Assembly: GCA_001310455.1 (NCBI GenBank) | Contig: BAXG01000001.1 | Coordinates: forward strand, 124,001-188,000 | Reading direction: 5' to 3' | Length of the DNA: 64,000 bases | Origin: Photobacterium sp. JCM 19050 | GTDB lineage: Bacteria > Pseudomonadota > Gammaproteobacteria > Enterobacterales > Vibrionaceae | In this document: positions 9,598 through 20,661 of the stretch, one piece after another | Numbering within the stretch: the first letter of the stretch is position 1 | Layout of the letters: the number at the start of each line of letters is the position of its first letter | The notes under the pieces: model-generated | The model's input: only the letters and a program-made list of their open reading frames with translations | The model's database searches: none | Told to the model about the DNA's origin: nothing | Program-made: the position numbers and the translations under genes

Positions 9598-11092
9598 GAT
9601 ATTGCCTTTTGGTATAACTGACGGTAGCTGTTGTACATCATCTCTTCGTCGTAATAACGCTCCACACGCTGGCGCCCAATGTCGCCCATTTCGTGCCATC
9701 TTTGTTCATCGTTGAGTAGGTTGACAATGGCATCGGCGGTGGCCGCCGGGTTTGCAATAGGCACAACCAGCCCTGCGGAACCCAGTTTTGCGTCATCCCC
9801 CGGCATACCGTCAATGATTTCCCGGCAAGCACCTACTTCCGTGGCAATGCAGGGGATTCCGGATGCCATGGCTTCCAACAACACCAACGGCTGAGCTTCA
9901 CTGATCGAGGTCAGCACCATTGCACCGAGTTTTGGCAAAATCTCCACAACGTTCTGCATACCAAGCATTTTTATGTTGTTCTGAAGCCCCAGACTTTCAA
10001 TAAGCAATTTACATTCGTGTACATAATCCGGGTCTTCCTCGGTAGGTCCGACAATCCAGCCTTCAAGGTTGGGGATAATTTCAAGTGCGCCACGAATAGT
10101 TCGGATAAAGGTTTTGATGTCTTTAATCGGTACTACTCGTCCAACCAAACCGACAACCGGTGGTGGCGTAAATGGCCGGTTTTTCAGTGCTCATCAAAAC
10201 GGGGGAGTTTAATGCCGTTTACGATGACTTTCGTGCGTTCTGTCGGTGCGCCATCGTCTACCTGACGTAGCCGGTTTCCCTCAAAAAGTGCAACAATGTC
10301 ACTGGCGTGGTGGTACGCAGTCAGTCCGAGTTGTTCGAAGAATCGTATCCAGGTTTGACGTGTCGTATCCATCTGCTTATGCATACTGATATCGATGGCA
10401 TTATGGCGATCTTGGATCCAGGCGGCCTGTGCAAGATCGATTTTGCGCTCTTTGGTATAGATACCATGTTCGGTTAAAAGAAATGGTCGGCCGGTCTTCT
10501 GAGCGCACAATGCCCCCAGGAACCCGGCATAACCGGTTGAAACACTGTGATAAGCCCGAGCATTTGGTAAATTTCGTGCAATACCAGCCAGGACGAACAG
10601 GGGGCGGTAAATATTCCGGTAAGTCCAGAAGTAGTCGACGAAAGACTGGTTGGCTGCATTTTCTTCGTAGCATTCGGTCAAGATGTGCCATGATTCCCGG
10701 CTGTAAAGGAAATCTTCAAGCGAAAGTTGGTTTTCGACCCCGAGTGTTGCGGTCAATTTTGTCAACAGACTGTCCGGGACCGGCGTATTTCGGTCAGAGA
10801 ACAGATTCATCAGTTGACGCCATAACTCAAAGGGCTTGTGCCGTCCGTCCCGTGCTTTAGGCTTGTTAAGCTTGTCGTCTGAAAGCAGGTAGTGTTTTTC
10901 AAAACCTATGACATTTTCCGGCAATTCATAAGCGGGCATGTCATAAAGTGCCGGGTCACCTCCAAGGAAGACAATGTGAAAAGTCATCTCCGGAAGGCCG
11001 CAGATGATTTGGTGAACCCAACTGGAAACACCACCTCGAATGTATGGATAAGTGCCTTCAAGAAGCAGGCAGATATCAGCTTGTTTGTTCAA
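9585..11092 (-). CDS. pelF: PelF, cytoplasmic glycosyltransferase of Pel synthesis (one frame break)
   Basis: GT4-family glycosyltransferase that polymerises Pel from UDP-sugars. It begins LNKQADICLLLEGTYPYIRG, with the DUF3492 N-terminal domain, and ends with the GT-B donor-binding half (SISEAQPLVLLEAMASGIP near residue 390). The frame breaks near 10190 between KLPRFDE and VGLVGRVVPIKDIK; one added base restores about 502 aa. I chose the TTG at 11092 because AAGGAG sits seven bases upstream; the longer frame from ATG 11125 has no ribosome binding site. The TTG lies inside the end of pelE, so pelF is probably translationally coupled to it. Confidence 0.92.
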
Positions 11093-12068
11093 GCCAGTAC
11101 TCCTTGAGTTGACGAAGGTTCTCATTTTCTGTTTTGGTCAGAAAACCGAGGTAATTACGAACTTTATCGTAATCTTTTGCAATAAAAGCTGCCTCAGCAA
11201 GGTAAGGCGCAACCTGCTTCATCCGTAAGCCACCGGCTAAGGCCAGTTCCAAGGGGGCAATGGCAGAAGTTGGTTCGTTTTCGGCAATGAACACCCGCCC
11301 CAGTAACAGGTAGATTTGAGCCATTGGCTGAATATCGCATGCCTGCTCGAGGTAAGAGCGGGCTTCTCTCAGATAGTGTCTTCGCAAGACCCCGTCAGCG
11401 AGGCCAAGGTAACAGAGTTCCCAGTATTGCTGGGCGATCTCGTAAGCGCGATCGGCGGAAAGTTGGGTCTGGTATCGTCTCTTGAGTTGCTCCAGGTTTT
11501 CATTGATCTGGTATTCAATTTTCTCAAGTGATGCGTAGGCGAGCAGGCGTACATCGTCTGAGAGATCTTTCAACGCCAATTGTAAAAGGGGCACTGATTG
11601 CTTTACAGACAGATGCTGGATAGCACTCACGGCCAGTACCCTGCGTTCAGGCAACGGGTTGAAAAGCAGGATTTCCCTCAATGCTCCGGCACCGTAAGTG
11701 GACTGTTGTACAGATTCGGCAGCCAGGGGCAGCGAAATGGTATCTGCTTTTTTCCAGGTGACTTTTACGTCATTTTTTGGGAACCGAGCTACCGCCATTA
11801 ATGTTAGGGACAGACCCGCCATACCCAATACCGGCAGTGCAAATGGCACGAAAAACAGGAATGCCTTTGCCCCGGTTTCTGGTGTTTTGTATTTTTCCGG
11901 TAAAACCTGCCAGCAACATCGAGTGAAAGAAGCACAGGCTAACAGGTGGCCGATAACAAATACCGACCACATGGTGATACTGAGCTCCGGCTTGGTGAGC
12001 AGGTAGAAAGCGCCGGATTCAAGCAGGATCGTTTGAAAGATCAGCCATGGCATCATGGTTTGCTCCAA
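11076..12068 (-). CDS. pelE: PelE, inner-membrane TPR protein of Pel synthesis
   Basis: Intact 330-aa frame with two N-terminal membrane segments (about residues 8-50 and 70-92) and a C-terminal TPR-like helical region (QIYLLLGRVFIAENEPTSAI). Length and architecture match PelE of P. aeruginosa, which bridges the PelDEFG inner-membrane complex and binds PelF. Order and overlap confirm the identity: its start overlaps the end of pelD by about 50 bp and its end overlaps the start of pelF. Confidence 0.88.
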   Translation of the reverse strand: MEQTMMPWLIFQTILLESGAFYLLTKPELSITMWSVFVIGHLLACASFTRCCWQVLPEKYKTPETGAKAFLFFVPFALPVLGMAGLSLTLMAVARFPKNDVKVTWKKADTISLPLAAESVQQSTYGAGALREILLFNPLPERRVLAVSAIQHLSVKQSVPLLQLALKDLSDDVRLLAYASLEKIEYQINENLEQLKRRYQTQLSADRAYEIAQQYWELCYLGLADGVLRRHYLREARSYLEQACDIQPMAQIYLLLGRVFIAENEPTSAIAPLELALAGGLRMKQVAPYLAEAAFIAKDYDKVRNYLGFLTKTENENLRQLKEYWLEQTS

Positions 12069-13391
12069 GCATGGTTAAAACCTTATCGGCATTGTCGTGT
12101 TGCTCAATAATGCTGTAAGGACCGGAAACAGAGAGTTCAGAAAAGTCTGCATTGAAGTGAGAATCGACCAGTTCTTTAACACGGTTGACAAATTGTTGGG
12201 CTTCATAAACCGATGTCATCGGCAGCAATACTGCCAGCGCAGGCATTCCGTCCACTGTGTAACATGACCAATAGATGTCCGCTCCGCGGCGATAATCGAT
12301 AAGTGATTCAAGGATGTTTTGCATTTCACCGTTAGCGTCGGCGAATACGACCAGTGCACTGTCGGCACCAAATCGCTGTTTGTTTCCTTTAACCTTGTCA
12401 GGTAAGAGATAAACAGGGCTTTCTGTTGCGGTTTAAGCACAGGGGCAACGATGGAGTCACTCAGCAAATTGGCAGCATAGTTTGCCACCAAAGCAAGAAG
12501 CGCAATATTGGTCGGGTTAAGGGCAATGAACTGTACGCTTTCCGATATTAAAATGGCGTGAATGTGACCTTTGGTATCCTTCAGCGGAACACACAGCTGA
12601 TACCGGCTATTGTGGCTGGCGTTGGAATCTATCTCAGCAGGGGAGAGCAGTTCCCCGGTTGACAGCGATGCCAGAAGCATAGGGTCATTCGTGTCCAGTT
12701 TGTGGCTGTCACCGATGGTTGCTTTTGCCTTGGCGTCGATATTTCCGTCAACGACCGTATAGATGCCGGCAACATGCATCCCAATGATGTCAGAAAACAG
12801 GTTTAGAAAGTCCCCTCCCAGAACATCCAACCGGTGTTCTGCGTGATTAACGGCGATTCGCTGGAGGCTCTGGATGCTGGTGCGCAGGCTGATCACCTGG
12901 CCGGCAGTTCGCTTTTCTAATTGGTCGTGGGAAACTTTCAGCAGGTGGTAGTTTTGAGTGAAACTCTCTAGCTTCTGGTTCATGTACTCATAGTTGAGTT
13001 CATATTTGGAGGTGACAGCGGCCCAATGATCCCGGAATTCACCGGCAACCATGGTGACAACCACAGTGCCAATGGAAAGTGAAAATGGGAAATTGGCGGT
13101 GGGTTGGATGACCAACAACGAAACCTCCACGCCGGAAACCGTGAGGACAGCACATATCAGGCCCTGTGCGAACCCATACCGAAGCGCGATGACAAGCGGT
13201 CCGACTATTGGCCAGAAGAAGCCTACGGAGACTTCCGGATTATCAAACCCTTCCGAACATACCCATATAACCAGCGCCAGAACGGCAAATAAAATGGTTT
13301 CAAACCAGACTACGCCATTGTTTTCAGGTACAGCAAAAATCCGTTTTTTCAGCGTGTTGAGCCGGGATGATGAAAAATAACTGCTTTTCAC
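12019..13391 (-). CDS. pelD: PelD, c-di-GMP receptor of the Pel secretion complex (one frame break)
   Basis: Inner-membrane receptor that activates Pel synthesis on binding c-di-GMP. Membrane segments lie at about residues 28-115, followed by a coiled region, a GAF domain (about 160-315) and a degenerate GGDEF domain. The frame breaks at codon 341 (near 12371), where an AAA run (TTT on the coding strand) lacks one base; the restored protein is 457 aa. The c-di-GMP I-site appears as RGAD at 369-372, with a further Arg exactly 32 residues after the Asp (R404). This is the same spacing as R367, D370 and R402 of P. aeruginosa PelD. The receptor should therefore be functional. Confidence 0.93.
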
Positions 13392-13400
13392 GTTGGACTC

Positions 13401-13922
13401 TTACTGGTTGCTTTGAACGTTAATTTCATCCACCAAACCGGAAATGACATCCAAACCGGTTTGCGCAAGTCCTTCTCGTCCCCATCCGGTACGGGTACCG
13501 GTGGCGCGCCAGAGCGGGGAATTGCCGGGGTTTGCCACAACTTTTAGGGTAATACCGACAGTCGGTTCGCTGTCCAGACCGGTTTTGTATTGCCACTCTT
13601 CCACCGAGCCGGTAATTACATATTCAGCACTCAGGCTCTTGAGCCATTCCTGCGCTTTTTTCTCGACAGACTGAGGGTCAAGAATGCTCTCCAGAGAGTG
13701 GCTGTCTGCATTTGGATAAACAGACACGGACATGCCCTTGGCAGCCAACGCCGTTGCCAGCATCTGTTCAGCTTTTTGTCCGGCAAGTGGCGTGCCCGAG
13801 AGGTTTTTGAACGGCATAATCGCCCAATGAGCATCGGATTCAAATTTAGGGCTTTCCTGCATCTGATAAGAAGAACAGGCGCTCAGGACGAACAATGTGC
13901 TTACCAACAATAAGCGTTTCAT
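13401..13922 (-). CDS. pelC: PelC, outer-membrane-associated lipoprotein of Pel export
   Basis: Intact 173-aa frame with a lipoprotein signal ending in LSAC (Cys16), so it is lipidated and directed to the outer membrane. PelC forms a ring under the PelB channel that guides the cationic polymer. Length agrees with the 172-aa P. aeruginosa protein. It lies between pelB and pelD with gaps of 53 and 9 bp. Confidence 0.92.
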   Translation of the reverse strand: MKRLLLVSTLFVLSACSSYQMQESPKFESDAHWAIMPFKNLSGTPLAGQKAEQMLATALAAKGMSVSVYPNADSHSLESILDPQSVEKKAQEWLKSLSAEYVITGSVEEWQYKTGLDSEPTVGITLKVVANPGNSPLWRATGTRTGWGREGLAQTGLDVISGLVDEINVQSNQ

Positions 13923-13975
13923 ACAATTTCCTCATAAACCCGGTAAAACCGGGCGTGTTGACATGTTTTGAAGAA

Positions 13976-16900
13976 TCAGAAGTTAAATGAGTAACCTAGC
14001 GATAATCCGAGGGACGACCCTCCGGAGCGGTCTGCTGTCTGCCAGTCAGATGTCAGCGACAGTTCGTCGCCACCGAAGATTGGCATGCCGATGCCTGCGC
14101 TCAGGGTAAAATCGGTTTTCTTTTCCAATGGGTTGTACCCAAACGATGTATCTAACCAGTATCTTGGCGCAGGGGCGGTAGCGCCTGGTCTTCCCGGAAC
14201 ACCGTTTTCGAGGCGTTGACCAATAGCGATACGTTGGTAGGCGTCGCTGATAAAAGCTGAATTGCCAATTGCTTCGGCAGGACTGCTGAGCCACCGGTTA
14301 AAGCCGTCTGGCGTATCCTTGCTGTAGTCAACGGTCTGGTGGGTGAAGGAGCCATAAACCTGCCAAGCCGGGTTCGCGGCAAACAGCTGCTCAGATACGG
14401 TACCGGCCAGGCTGTATTCGGTGCCAATGTCATCGCCAAAACGGGTCTGGTACTGTTTCACCTGAGTTGAAAGTGACAGGCTTTCCCGGTTTGTTGGATG
14501 CAGGCCTAACCCAAACTGAATGTGATTTTGTTTTCCTGCCACGGATAACAGTTTGCTGGAATCAGATTTCTCTCCGATACCCGCATCAATAGAAAGAGAG
14601 ACCGCGGGATTAATAGTGAAATCTGCATCCCCGGTTATGCCAAACAGGGTGTCACCGATTCCGTTGGTGGCGGACAGACCCACAGACGCGTTCATGTTTG
14701 TCGTATTCCAACTGAATTTGCCAGAGAACGAGGTTTGATCCGGCAACGTTCGGTTGTTGAGGCTTCCCATCGGCGCTGTGTGCTGTTGTGTAATACTCCA
14801 TTGCCAGTTATTGGTGCCACCGAGCTTTATACGTTCAGATGGCGTGACGTATTTCAGACTGTACCGCTGTTGGTTCCAATCAGTTCGGGTGCTGTATCGG
14901 GTTTTCACCGCATCGACAAAATAGGGGTGTAAAGGGGCGTAAGCCTTGAGAATATCCTGGTTCAGCTGAGGGTAAGGCGTAGCCCCTAAGTTCCTTTGAC
15001 CGGCATTCCACGCGTTCTCTGATTCTCCGATAGACTGATAACCCCCAATCTCAGCAGAGGGGCTGAGACCGGCTACTTGTTTCAGCAGTGATTTCACCAG
15101 AGGTTTGTTGCGAGCGGAGATTGCGAGGGAAAGCTTTTCAGCCGTGTCCGGCGCAAAACCCAGACGTGCAAATTGTGCCGATGTTTGTAACACCTGGTAC
15201 TCAGATCCGGTCTGGGACATAAAGCCGATCAGTTGATCAACGCTCGCTTTTGTTGCTTTCTCCAGAAGCGCGTTCTTTGTCATTTGTTCGGCAAGGTCTG
15301 CGCCTGCGAAAAGGGACACCAGAGAGCGATAGGTTATTCTGTCGTCAGGTAAGGCAAATAACTTGTCGGCGAGTTTGTTGGTCACGTAGAGGCGAAGGCG
15401 ATATGCCATATCACTGTCGCCACTTTTCTCTTTCAAATTGGCGTAGGCAAGCAGCAGCTCTGCACTGTTTGGCTCAACTTTCAGGAGTTTTGCGAACCAG
15501 GCCGCTGCTGCGTCTGTGTATCCGAGATATTCTGCGGCACCGGCGAAAGACGGCCACAGCGAATCATTGTCGCCCAGGCTTTTAGTGTATTTGTCGTAGA
15601 GATCCTGAGTAAGATTGTGATTACCGGATAGTATCGCCTGCCAGATATATACCGAAATTGCAGGTGCATACACGGGGTTGTCAGACAGAACCTGCTTTAA
15701 CTTTGCTTCAGCTCGCAACTGGTCACCGTTGTCGATGTCAGCCAAAGCTTCCAGGTATGTGAGTCGGTACGTCTTTTTACCGCTGTCCATCGCTATTGTC
15801 AGCAACTGATCAAATGCGACTTTCTTTCCCTTCGATCTTGCGACTTCTGCTACTTGCAATAATACATCCAGGTTCCCTGAACGTCGGTAAAGCTTGATGT
15901 AATCGTCTAATTTGTTGAAGTTGATCGGGCTATGGGTACGCATGTACCGGTAAGTATTTACCATTGTGTCGTTACGCTGTAACAATGCATCCTGGCTCTG
16001 CTTCGCCAAATCCCGGTTTCCGGTTTCCCAGGCAAGCTCGGAGACCATGTTCAAGTAGTCCGGTGATGCATCCTGCCAATCTGTTTTTTGGGTTAAAGCG
16101 TTTAATGCGCCCGCGGGATCCATTGCGCCGATAAAGGCATCGGCATAGCGTAACCGTTCGGCGTGAGAAGGGCTGCCGTTTCTAATCGCTTCAGGCCACA
16201 GCTTTGTGGCCTTATCCCACTGACTTTGATACCCATAAAGGCGAGCAAGGTGGCGAATAAGAACAGGGTTGTGCTTTGAGCCTGGATAATCAGAAATTTC
16301 TTTGATTGCTACAGTGGTACCAAATGCTTTTTCTGTCGAGTCTATCCAGGCATGGTATTCCTGATGTTTGAGCGCTTTTTGATGAGCAAGCGCCTGGTAG
16401 AATCGGCTCTCAGCCGGCAGGTCTGAGACTGCCTGTGCTTCCCTGATACCCTGGTGCAGTTCCTCAGAAGAAGGGGACATCTGCATCAGTTTCTTGCTCA
16501 TTTTCAGAGCAGAAGGAATGTTGCCTTGCCAAGAATAGAGTTGATGGAGTGCCTTGACTGTGGTTCTTTCTTGTTTTTTTGCCAGTGCGTGCTCAAAGTA
16601 ACGCTCAGCTTTTTCATGGTGACCGGTTGCTCGCGCCCATTTTGCAGCGTCCAGCAGGTTTTTATATTCCGGGAAATGTTCAGCTCTAAGGGAACTGAAC
16701 CGGAAGATAGCATTTCCTTCACCGGATTGGTGGGCGAAATAGACCAACTCGTTCAGTGTTGGGGCGTTTAGGTCCAATGATGAGATATGGGTTTCTACCC
16801 AGGCTAACCCGGCTTTTGACTGGTTGGCTTTTATATAAACGGAAAGTAGGTTTTTGAGATTCGCAAGGCTTGGGTCAGCGCGGTAGGTATTATGTTCCAT

Positions 16901-17512
16901 GCTGATTGCCTGGTTATAGTTTCCGCTTTGCAGCGCGAGTTGTTTGATTTCTTCTGGTGAGGTAACTGCCGTGTTTTGGTATGGCAGCAATAAAGACAGG
17001 GCACGGGCTGGCATTCCCAACTGCAATGAAAAATCGGCAAGTTCTCTGGCAAAAGCCGGGGAAGAGGGTGATGCGGTATTCAGGTATTCCGCCAGTTTTT
17101 TCCGGGCAGATTCAGAACCAACTGCGTTAAGGTTGGCTTTCTGAATCAGTGCTTTTGCGTACAATGCATAGGTTTTTTCTTTGTCATCGCTTTTGTCTTG
17201 CTCAAGCATCTTGTGCAGGACGGCAAGCGATTTATCGTAATCACCCATTTTAAAATAGCTTTCAGCTAATTCCCGCATCACCTCCGGGTCTTCTTTGTTT
17301 TTGTCGTACAGAGGACGCAGGAATGCTGTAGTCACTTCCGGGGAATCTGACTTTTCGATAAGGTTCATCAGCTTGCTTTTGCTGGGGGCGACCAACCATA
17401 GCGCTGATACGGACACAATAGTTAGTGAAACCAGTGTTCGCTTATTGACCAGGTGAACGTGTTTTTCGCGCGAACGACGTTCACCCGTTGCTTTCGGGAT
17501 TGGATGCTGCAT
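13976..17512 (-). CDS. pelB: PelB, outer-membrane porin with periplasmic TPR scaffold
   Basis: Intact 1178-aa frame, close to the 1193 aa of P. aeruginosa PelB. A short cytoplasmic basic segment and one membrane helix (about residues 24-42) are followed by a long array of TPR helices (about 60-800). The C-terminal beta-barrel (about 890-1178) has alternating polar/hydrophobic strands and ends LGLSLGYSFNF with a terminal Phe, typical of BAM substrates. PelB exports Pel and its TPR region recruits PelA. It lies 11 bp downstream of pelA. It is the longest unbroken frame in the window. Confidence 0.95.
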   Translation of the reverse strand: MQHPIPKATGERRSREKHVHLVNKRTLVSLTIVSVSALWLVAPSKSKLMNLIEKSDSPEVTTAFLRPLYDKNKEDPEVMRELAESYFKMGDYDKSLAVLHKMLEQDKSDDKEKTYALYAKALIQKANLNAVGSESARKKLAEYLNTASPSSPAFARELADFSLQLGMPARALSLLLPYQNTAVTSPEEIKQLALQSGNYNQAISMEHNTYRADPSLANLKNLLSVYIKANQSKAGLAWVETHISSLDLNAPTLNELVYFAHQSGEGNAIFRFSSLRAEHFPEYKNLLDAAKWARATGHHEKAERYFEHALAKKQERTTVKALHQLYSWQGNIPSALKMSKKLMQMSPSSEELHQGIREAQAVSDLPAESRFYQALAHQKALKHQEYHAWIDSTEKAFGTTVAIKEISDYPGSKHNPVLIRHLARLYGYQSQWDKATKLWPEAIRNGSPSHAERLRYADAFIGAMDPAGALNALTQKTDWQDASPDYLNMVSELAWETGNRDLAKQSQDALLQRNDTMVNTYRYMRTHSPINFNKLDDYIKLYRRSGNLDVLLQVAEVARSKGKKVAFDQLLTIAMDSGKKTYRLTYLEALADIDNGDQLRAEAKLKQVLSDNPVYAPAISVYIWQAILSGNHNLTQDLYDKYTKSLGDNDSLWPSFAGAAEYLGYTDAAAAWFAKLLKVEPNSAELLLAYANLKEKSGDSDMAYRLRLYVTNKLADKLFALPDDRITYRSLVSLFAGADLAEQMTKNALLEKATKASVDQLIGFMSQTGSEYQVLQTSAQFARLGFAPDTAEKLSLAISARNKPLVKSLLKQVAGLSPSAEIGGYQSIGESENAWNAGQRNLGATPYPQLNQDILKAYAPLHPYFVDAVKTRYSTRTDWNQQRYSLKYVTPSERIKLGGTNNWQWSITQQHTAPMGSLNNRTLPDQTSFSGKFSWNTTNMNASVGLSATNGIGDTLFGITGDADFTINPAVSLSIDAGIGEKSDSSKLLSVAGKQNHIQFGLGLHPTNRESLSLSTQVKQYQTRFGDDIGTEYSLAGTVSEQLFAANPAWQVYGSFTHQTVDYSKDTPDGFNRWLSSPAEAIGNSAFISDAYQRIAIGQRLENGVPGRPGATAPAPRYWLDTSFGYNPLEKKTDFTLSAGIGMPIFGGDELSLTSDWQTADRSGGSSLGLSLGYSFNF

Positions 17513-17523
17513 CTTATTGTCCT

Positions 17524-20235
17524 TTATCGGCAGGAGAGTGTTCCGGAGAAAACTCCGGAAGCCGCTGACGAATAAACGACAGTATGCTTATTCAGTACTT
17601 TTCGTTTTAGTGGCTTGTTTGATGCCAATTTGCATTGGTTAGCATTTTTCAGGGTCATAGAAAACGGCACATAGCTTTTGAATGAGAAATGGATTTTTTG
17701 ATCCTTGTGAGCCCATTTCTCTGTCATGCCCGTCGCATTGTCCAAGCGTGGGTATTTTTCTTCTTGTTTATTGAGCGTCAACATCGCCTGAGGCCGGCTG
17801 AGTTGAACGTAATGACCGTCGGGGCCTTCTGACCATCCCGCAATCCCGTTTGAAAATCGAGTAGGGTACCCGAGTGAATCAGGTAGGCGGATGTTGGTTA
17901 CCCCGGCTGAGTGGATTATCCATTTACCTTCAAGATCCTGACCGATACCGACGGTGTACAGCCTGCGAGCCTTCTGGCGTAGTCGCTCAGGTGAACAGGG
18001 ATTAGCGGTTGCTTGGCTGCCCAGTCATAAAGGCTTTGCAGTGCGTGAAGGGATGTCGGGTAGACGCCGGAATACATGTGATAGTAAATAGAGACCGGCT
18101 TCAGGCGACGAGGTTCCCCCAGCAATTCAAAGGTTTCTTTTGCCCGGCCGAAGCCGTCATGGTGCTCGGTCCAGAGGTTTGTATAAAGGTTTTCATTAAT
18201 TACCGGCGCGTACACTTGAACTGCTGAAGGGTACCAGGCGATCGTCGGAGTGACCTGTGTGAGGCTGTCATCACCCTTTACTACATAGGTATTGCCACCA
18301 TTTACGTTCAACAAACCAAGGTTTGACACACGGCGAACCATGCTTTCAATTGGGTCAGCAGTACCGGACCATAAAAGGATGACGACCTTTTTGCCTTTTG
18401 GTGCCAGTTCATTGTTTATGTAGTTGACCGTACCATCAATTTCCCGGGTGTAATCCAGCTTGTAACCGGGAATAGGCAAAGAGTCGCCGTATTGCTTGTC
18501 TTTTGCCTGAATGCGGTCATCCCAGAAGAACGGGTGACTGAAAGTGTGCGACGCGATTTCAACGTTCGGCAGTGCAAACATTTTGCGGGCTATGGCTTCC
18601 ATCGCTGCACTTTCTTTCGGATACATGCCGTCAGGGCCAACTTCACCCTCGATGATTGATACTGTATGCGGCACCTTGTATTTCTTCAGTACCCCTAAAA
18701 GAATAGGCTGAGCCGAATAAGGTTTCCCGGGCATCCAGGCCTTTGAAGGGAAGCCGTCACCATCAATGTGTGAGGTGAAAATACGCCGCCCTGATTCGGT
18801 GGTGACATCCGGAACCGGAATGGCAGGAAGGGGCATCAGTGCAGAAAGTGTTTTGAAAGGGTCTACCAACAGGCTTCTTTGCCGTTCGCCAACGTAAGAA
18901 CCGGTAGGGGAGCTAATACCGCGCCACCCCATGATGTTTTGAACATCAAATCGCTGGTATGTCCTTTGTTGTCAGCCACCCGGATAAGCACTTTGGCGTC
19001 AGGCGAGGTGACGTTGTACGCGGTGAGCGGGTCAAATGTAGCAGACGGAAGCGGGTAGCGGCCTTTCACCCTGTTTTTCCCCTGAACAATTTTCAGGTTG
19101 CCGGTGAGTTCTTGCTGTCGTGAAATGCCCAGCTTCTCAAGAATCTCACCGTTGGTAGGCAGGTCGTAGAAAAAAACCAAAGGAAGCTGATTAACAGAAC
19201 GGTCAATCCATTCCACCAATTTAGGGACTTCACTATAGGTGCGCGCATCTAACCAAAGAGCAGACGAGGCATACCGGTATTGTCTACGTGCCCAAAGTCT
19301 GTGGAGCGCACGTCCCTGCATTCTGGAATGTAGCCTTGATATTCAATAGCTGTGGCAAGCATCCGGTGGCAGGATGATGTGGTCATGGTGCTGTAGCGAC
19401 TGTCATAAAAACCCAGTACCCGACGGGCAACGGGAGTCACGGTACTCACACCGAATTGGTTTAACAGGCCGTCACTGACATAAGGCGTGTAACCGAGCTT
19501 CAGAATGCGTTTTGCATCCGCCTGCTGGGCTTTCCTGTCTGTCGCCGGGATATAGTCAATAGCTATTGCTTCGACACCAAGGTTCTTCACGCCATTGAGC
19601 TTATTTACCAGCCAAGCCGTGTCTGATGCCGAAACCGGGTAGTATTTCCCTTTATTGGCGTCGTAGCCGTGATAGAGCGATTCAGCAACAACCGCGTAGG
19701 GCTTAAATCCCAGTTTGGGGACGATATTAAAACCACGGTTCAGGATAAGGGGTTTGTTATCGGTCGCAGATTCGATTTGATTGACGACATTAACGAGGGA
19801 CCTTTCTTGCTCGTTCAACTCGTTCTGCGTTGCCCAGGAAGAATAGCTGTCCAACGTATCCAGGAATAGCCCGTCGAATTGCCTTTTTGAATAAGTGGCT
19901 GCACGGTTTGCGAGAAAGGTTTGCCACTCTTTCGAGGACAAATCCATGATCTTGCTGTTCCACCCGGAATTAGTGTGCTTTTGTGCGCTATGGAGATTGT
20001 CGGGCAGGGCTCCTCCTTCAAACTCGCCGACACTCAGGTAGGCGAAAACCTTAACTCCGCCGTCATGCAACATTGAAAGTTGGCGCGACGTTATCGCGTC
20101 AGGAGGCAGAACAACACGATCATAGGTGAGAAGCTCCCTGACCGAGTCTATCTGCCCGTAGTAAAAAGCGATTGATGGCGTCCTGGCCAGAACAGTGTTC
20201 GAAATAAGGAGCAACACCAAACCAATCAAGCGCAT
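17524..20235 (-). CDS. pelA: PelA, periplasmic Pel hydrolase/deacetylase (three frame breaks)
   Basis: Bifunctional enzyme that partly deacetylates Pel and can hydrolyse it. A signal peptide (LIGLVLLLISNTVLA) leads into a GH166-type hydrolase domain with the likely catalytic Glu185 in VVAESLYHG. A reductase-like domain follows, then a polysaccharide deacetylase with DGDGF (about residue 490) and HTFSH (about residue 563) as metal and catalytic residues, and a C-terminal beta domain. Frame breaks near 19262, 18872 and 17973 each need one added base; the restored 904 aa is near the 948 aa of P. aeruginosa PelA. It is the first gene of the pel operon. Confidence 0.92.
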
Positions 20236-20334
20236 GGGAACCTTGAACCTCTGGAATAATGAATATAGGAATTCTGTCCGAACCCGCGAGGATTCAGATT
20301 AAGAAAATGTCGAACGAACAGTGTGTTAGGTGAG

Positions 20335-20541
20335 TTAGATACTCATGACGGAGCGATACTTTGTTACGCTCTCATCAAATACAGCTTTATGGCGAGGATC
20401 CTGAAAACCTTCTCTGGCCTGGGCAAGTGACTCAACAGGGGCGAGTCCGTGCTTCACTTTCCAAACAGCGAAGGATGCTTGCTTGTCCAGTTCAATGTCG
20501 TATTTCGCATCAGCGTCAAGCAGAGATAAGTTGTATTTCAT
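20335..20541 (-). CDS. Unrecognised 68-aa protein upstream of pelA
   Basis: Small acidic-to-neutral soluble protein, starting MKYNLSLLDADAKYDIELDK, with no signal peptide or membrane segment. I do not recognise the family. Its composition is protein-like, it has a clear ATG, and it lies on the same strand 100 bp before pelA. It could be the first gene of a longer pel transcript or an independent gene; the ribosome binding site is weak. Confidence 0.6.
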   Translation of the reverse strand: MKYNLSLLDADAKYDIELDKQASFAVWKVKHGLAPVESLAQAREGFQDPRHKAVFDESVTKYRSVMSI

Positions 20542-20633
20542 ATGATTACACTGCGTTGCAATTCAATTGAGGAATATATCACACGAATGGAAAATGAAAA
20601 AGCAAACAATGAGGTTAGGTGAGGGAGGAAATC

Positions 20634-20653
20634 CCGGGAGAAAAATCTCCCGG
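20634..20653 (-). terminator. Hairpin downstream of the DUF3010 gene
   Basis: CCGGGAGA and TCTCCCGG form an 8-bp perfect stem with an AAAA loop, just after the DUF3010 stop. On the minus strand the tail is only GATTTCC, so termination may be partial. Confidence 0.5.
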
Positions 20654-20661
20654 AATGGAAA

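Noticed and set aside
8228..20235. pel genes as decayed pseudogenes
   Set aside because: pelB, pelC and pelE are intact, catalytic and ligand-binding residues are kept, and each break in the other genes is repaired by one base without any internal stop.
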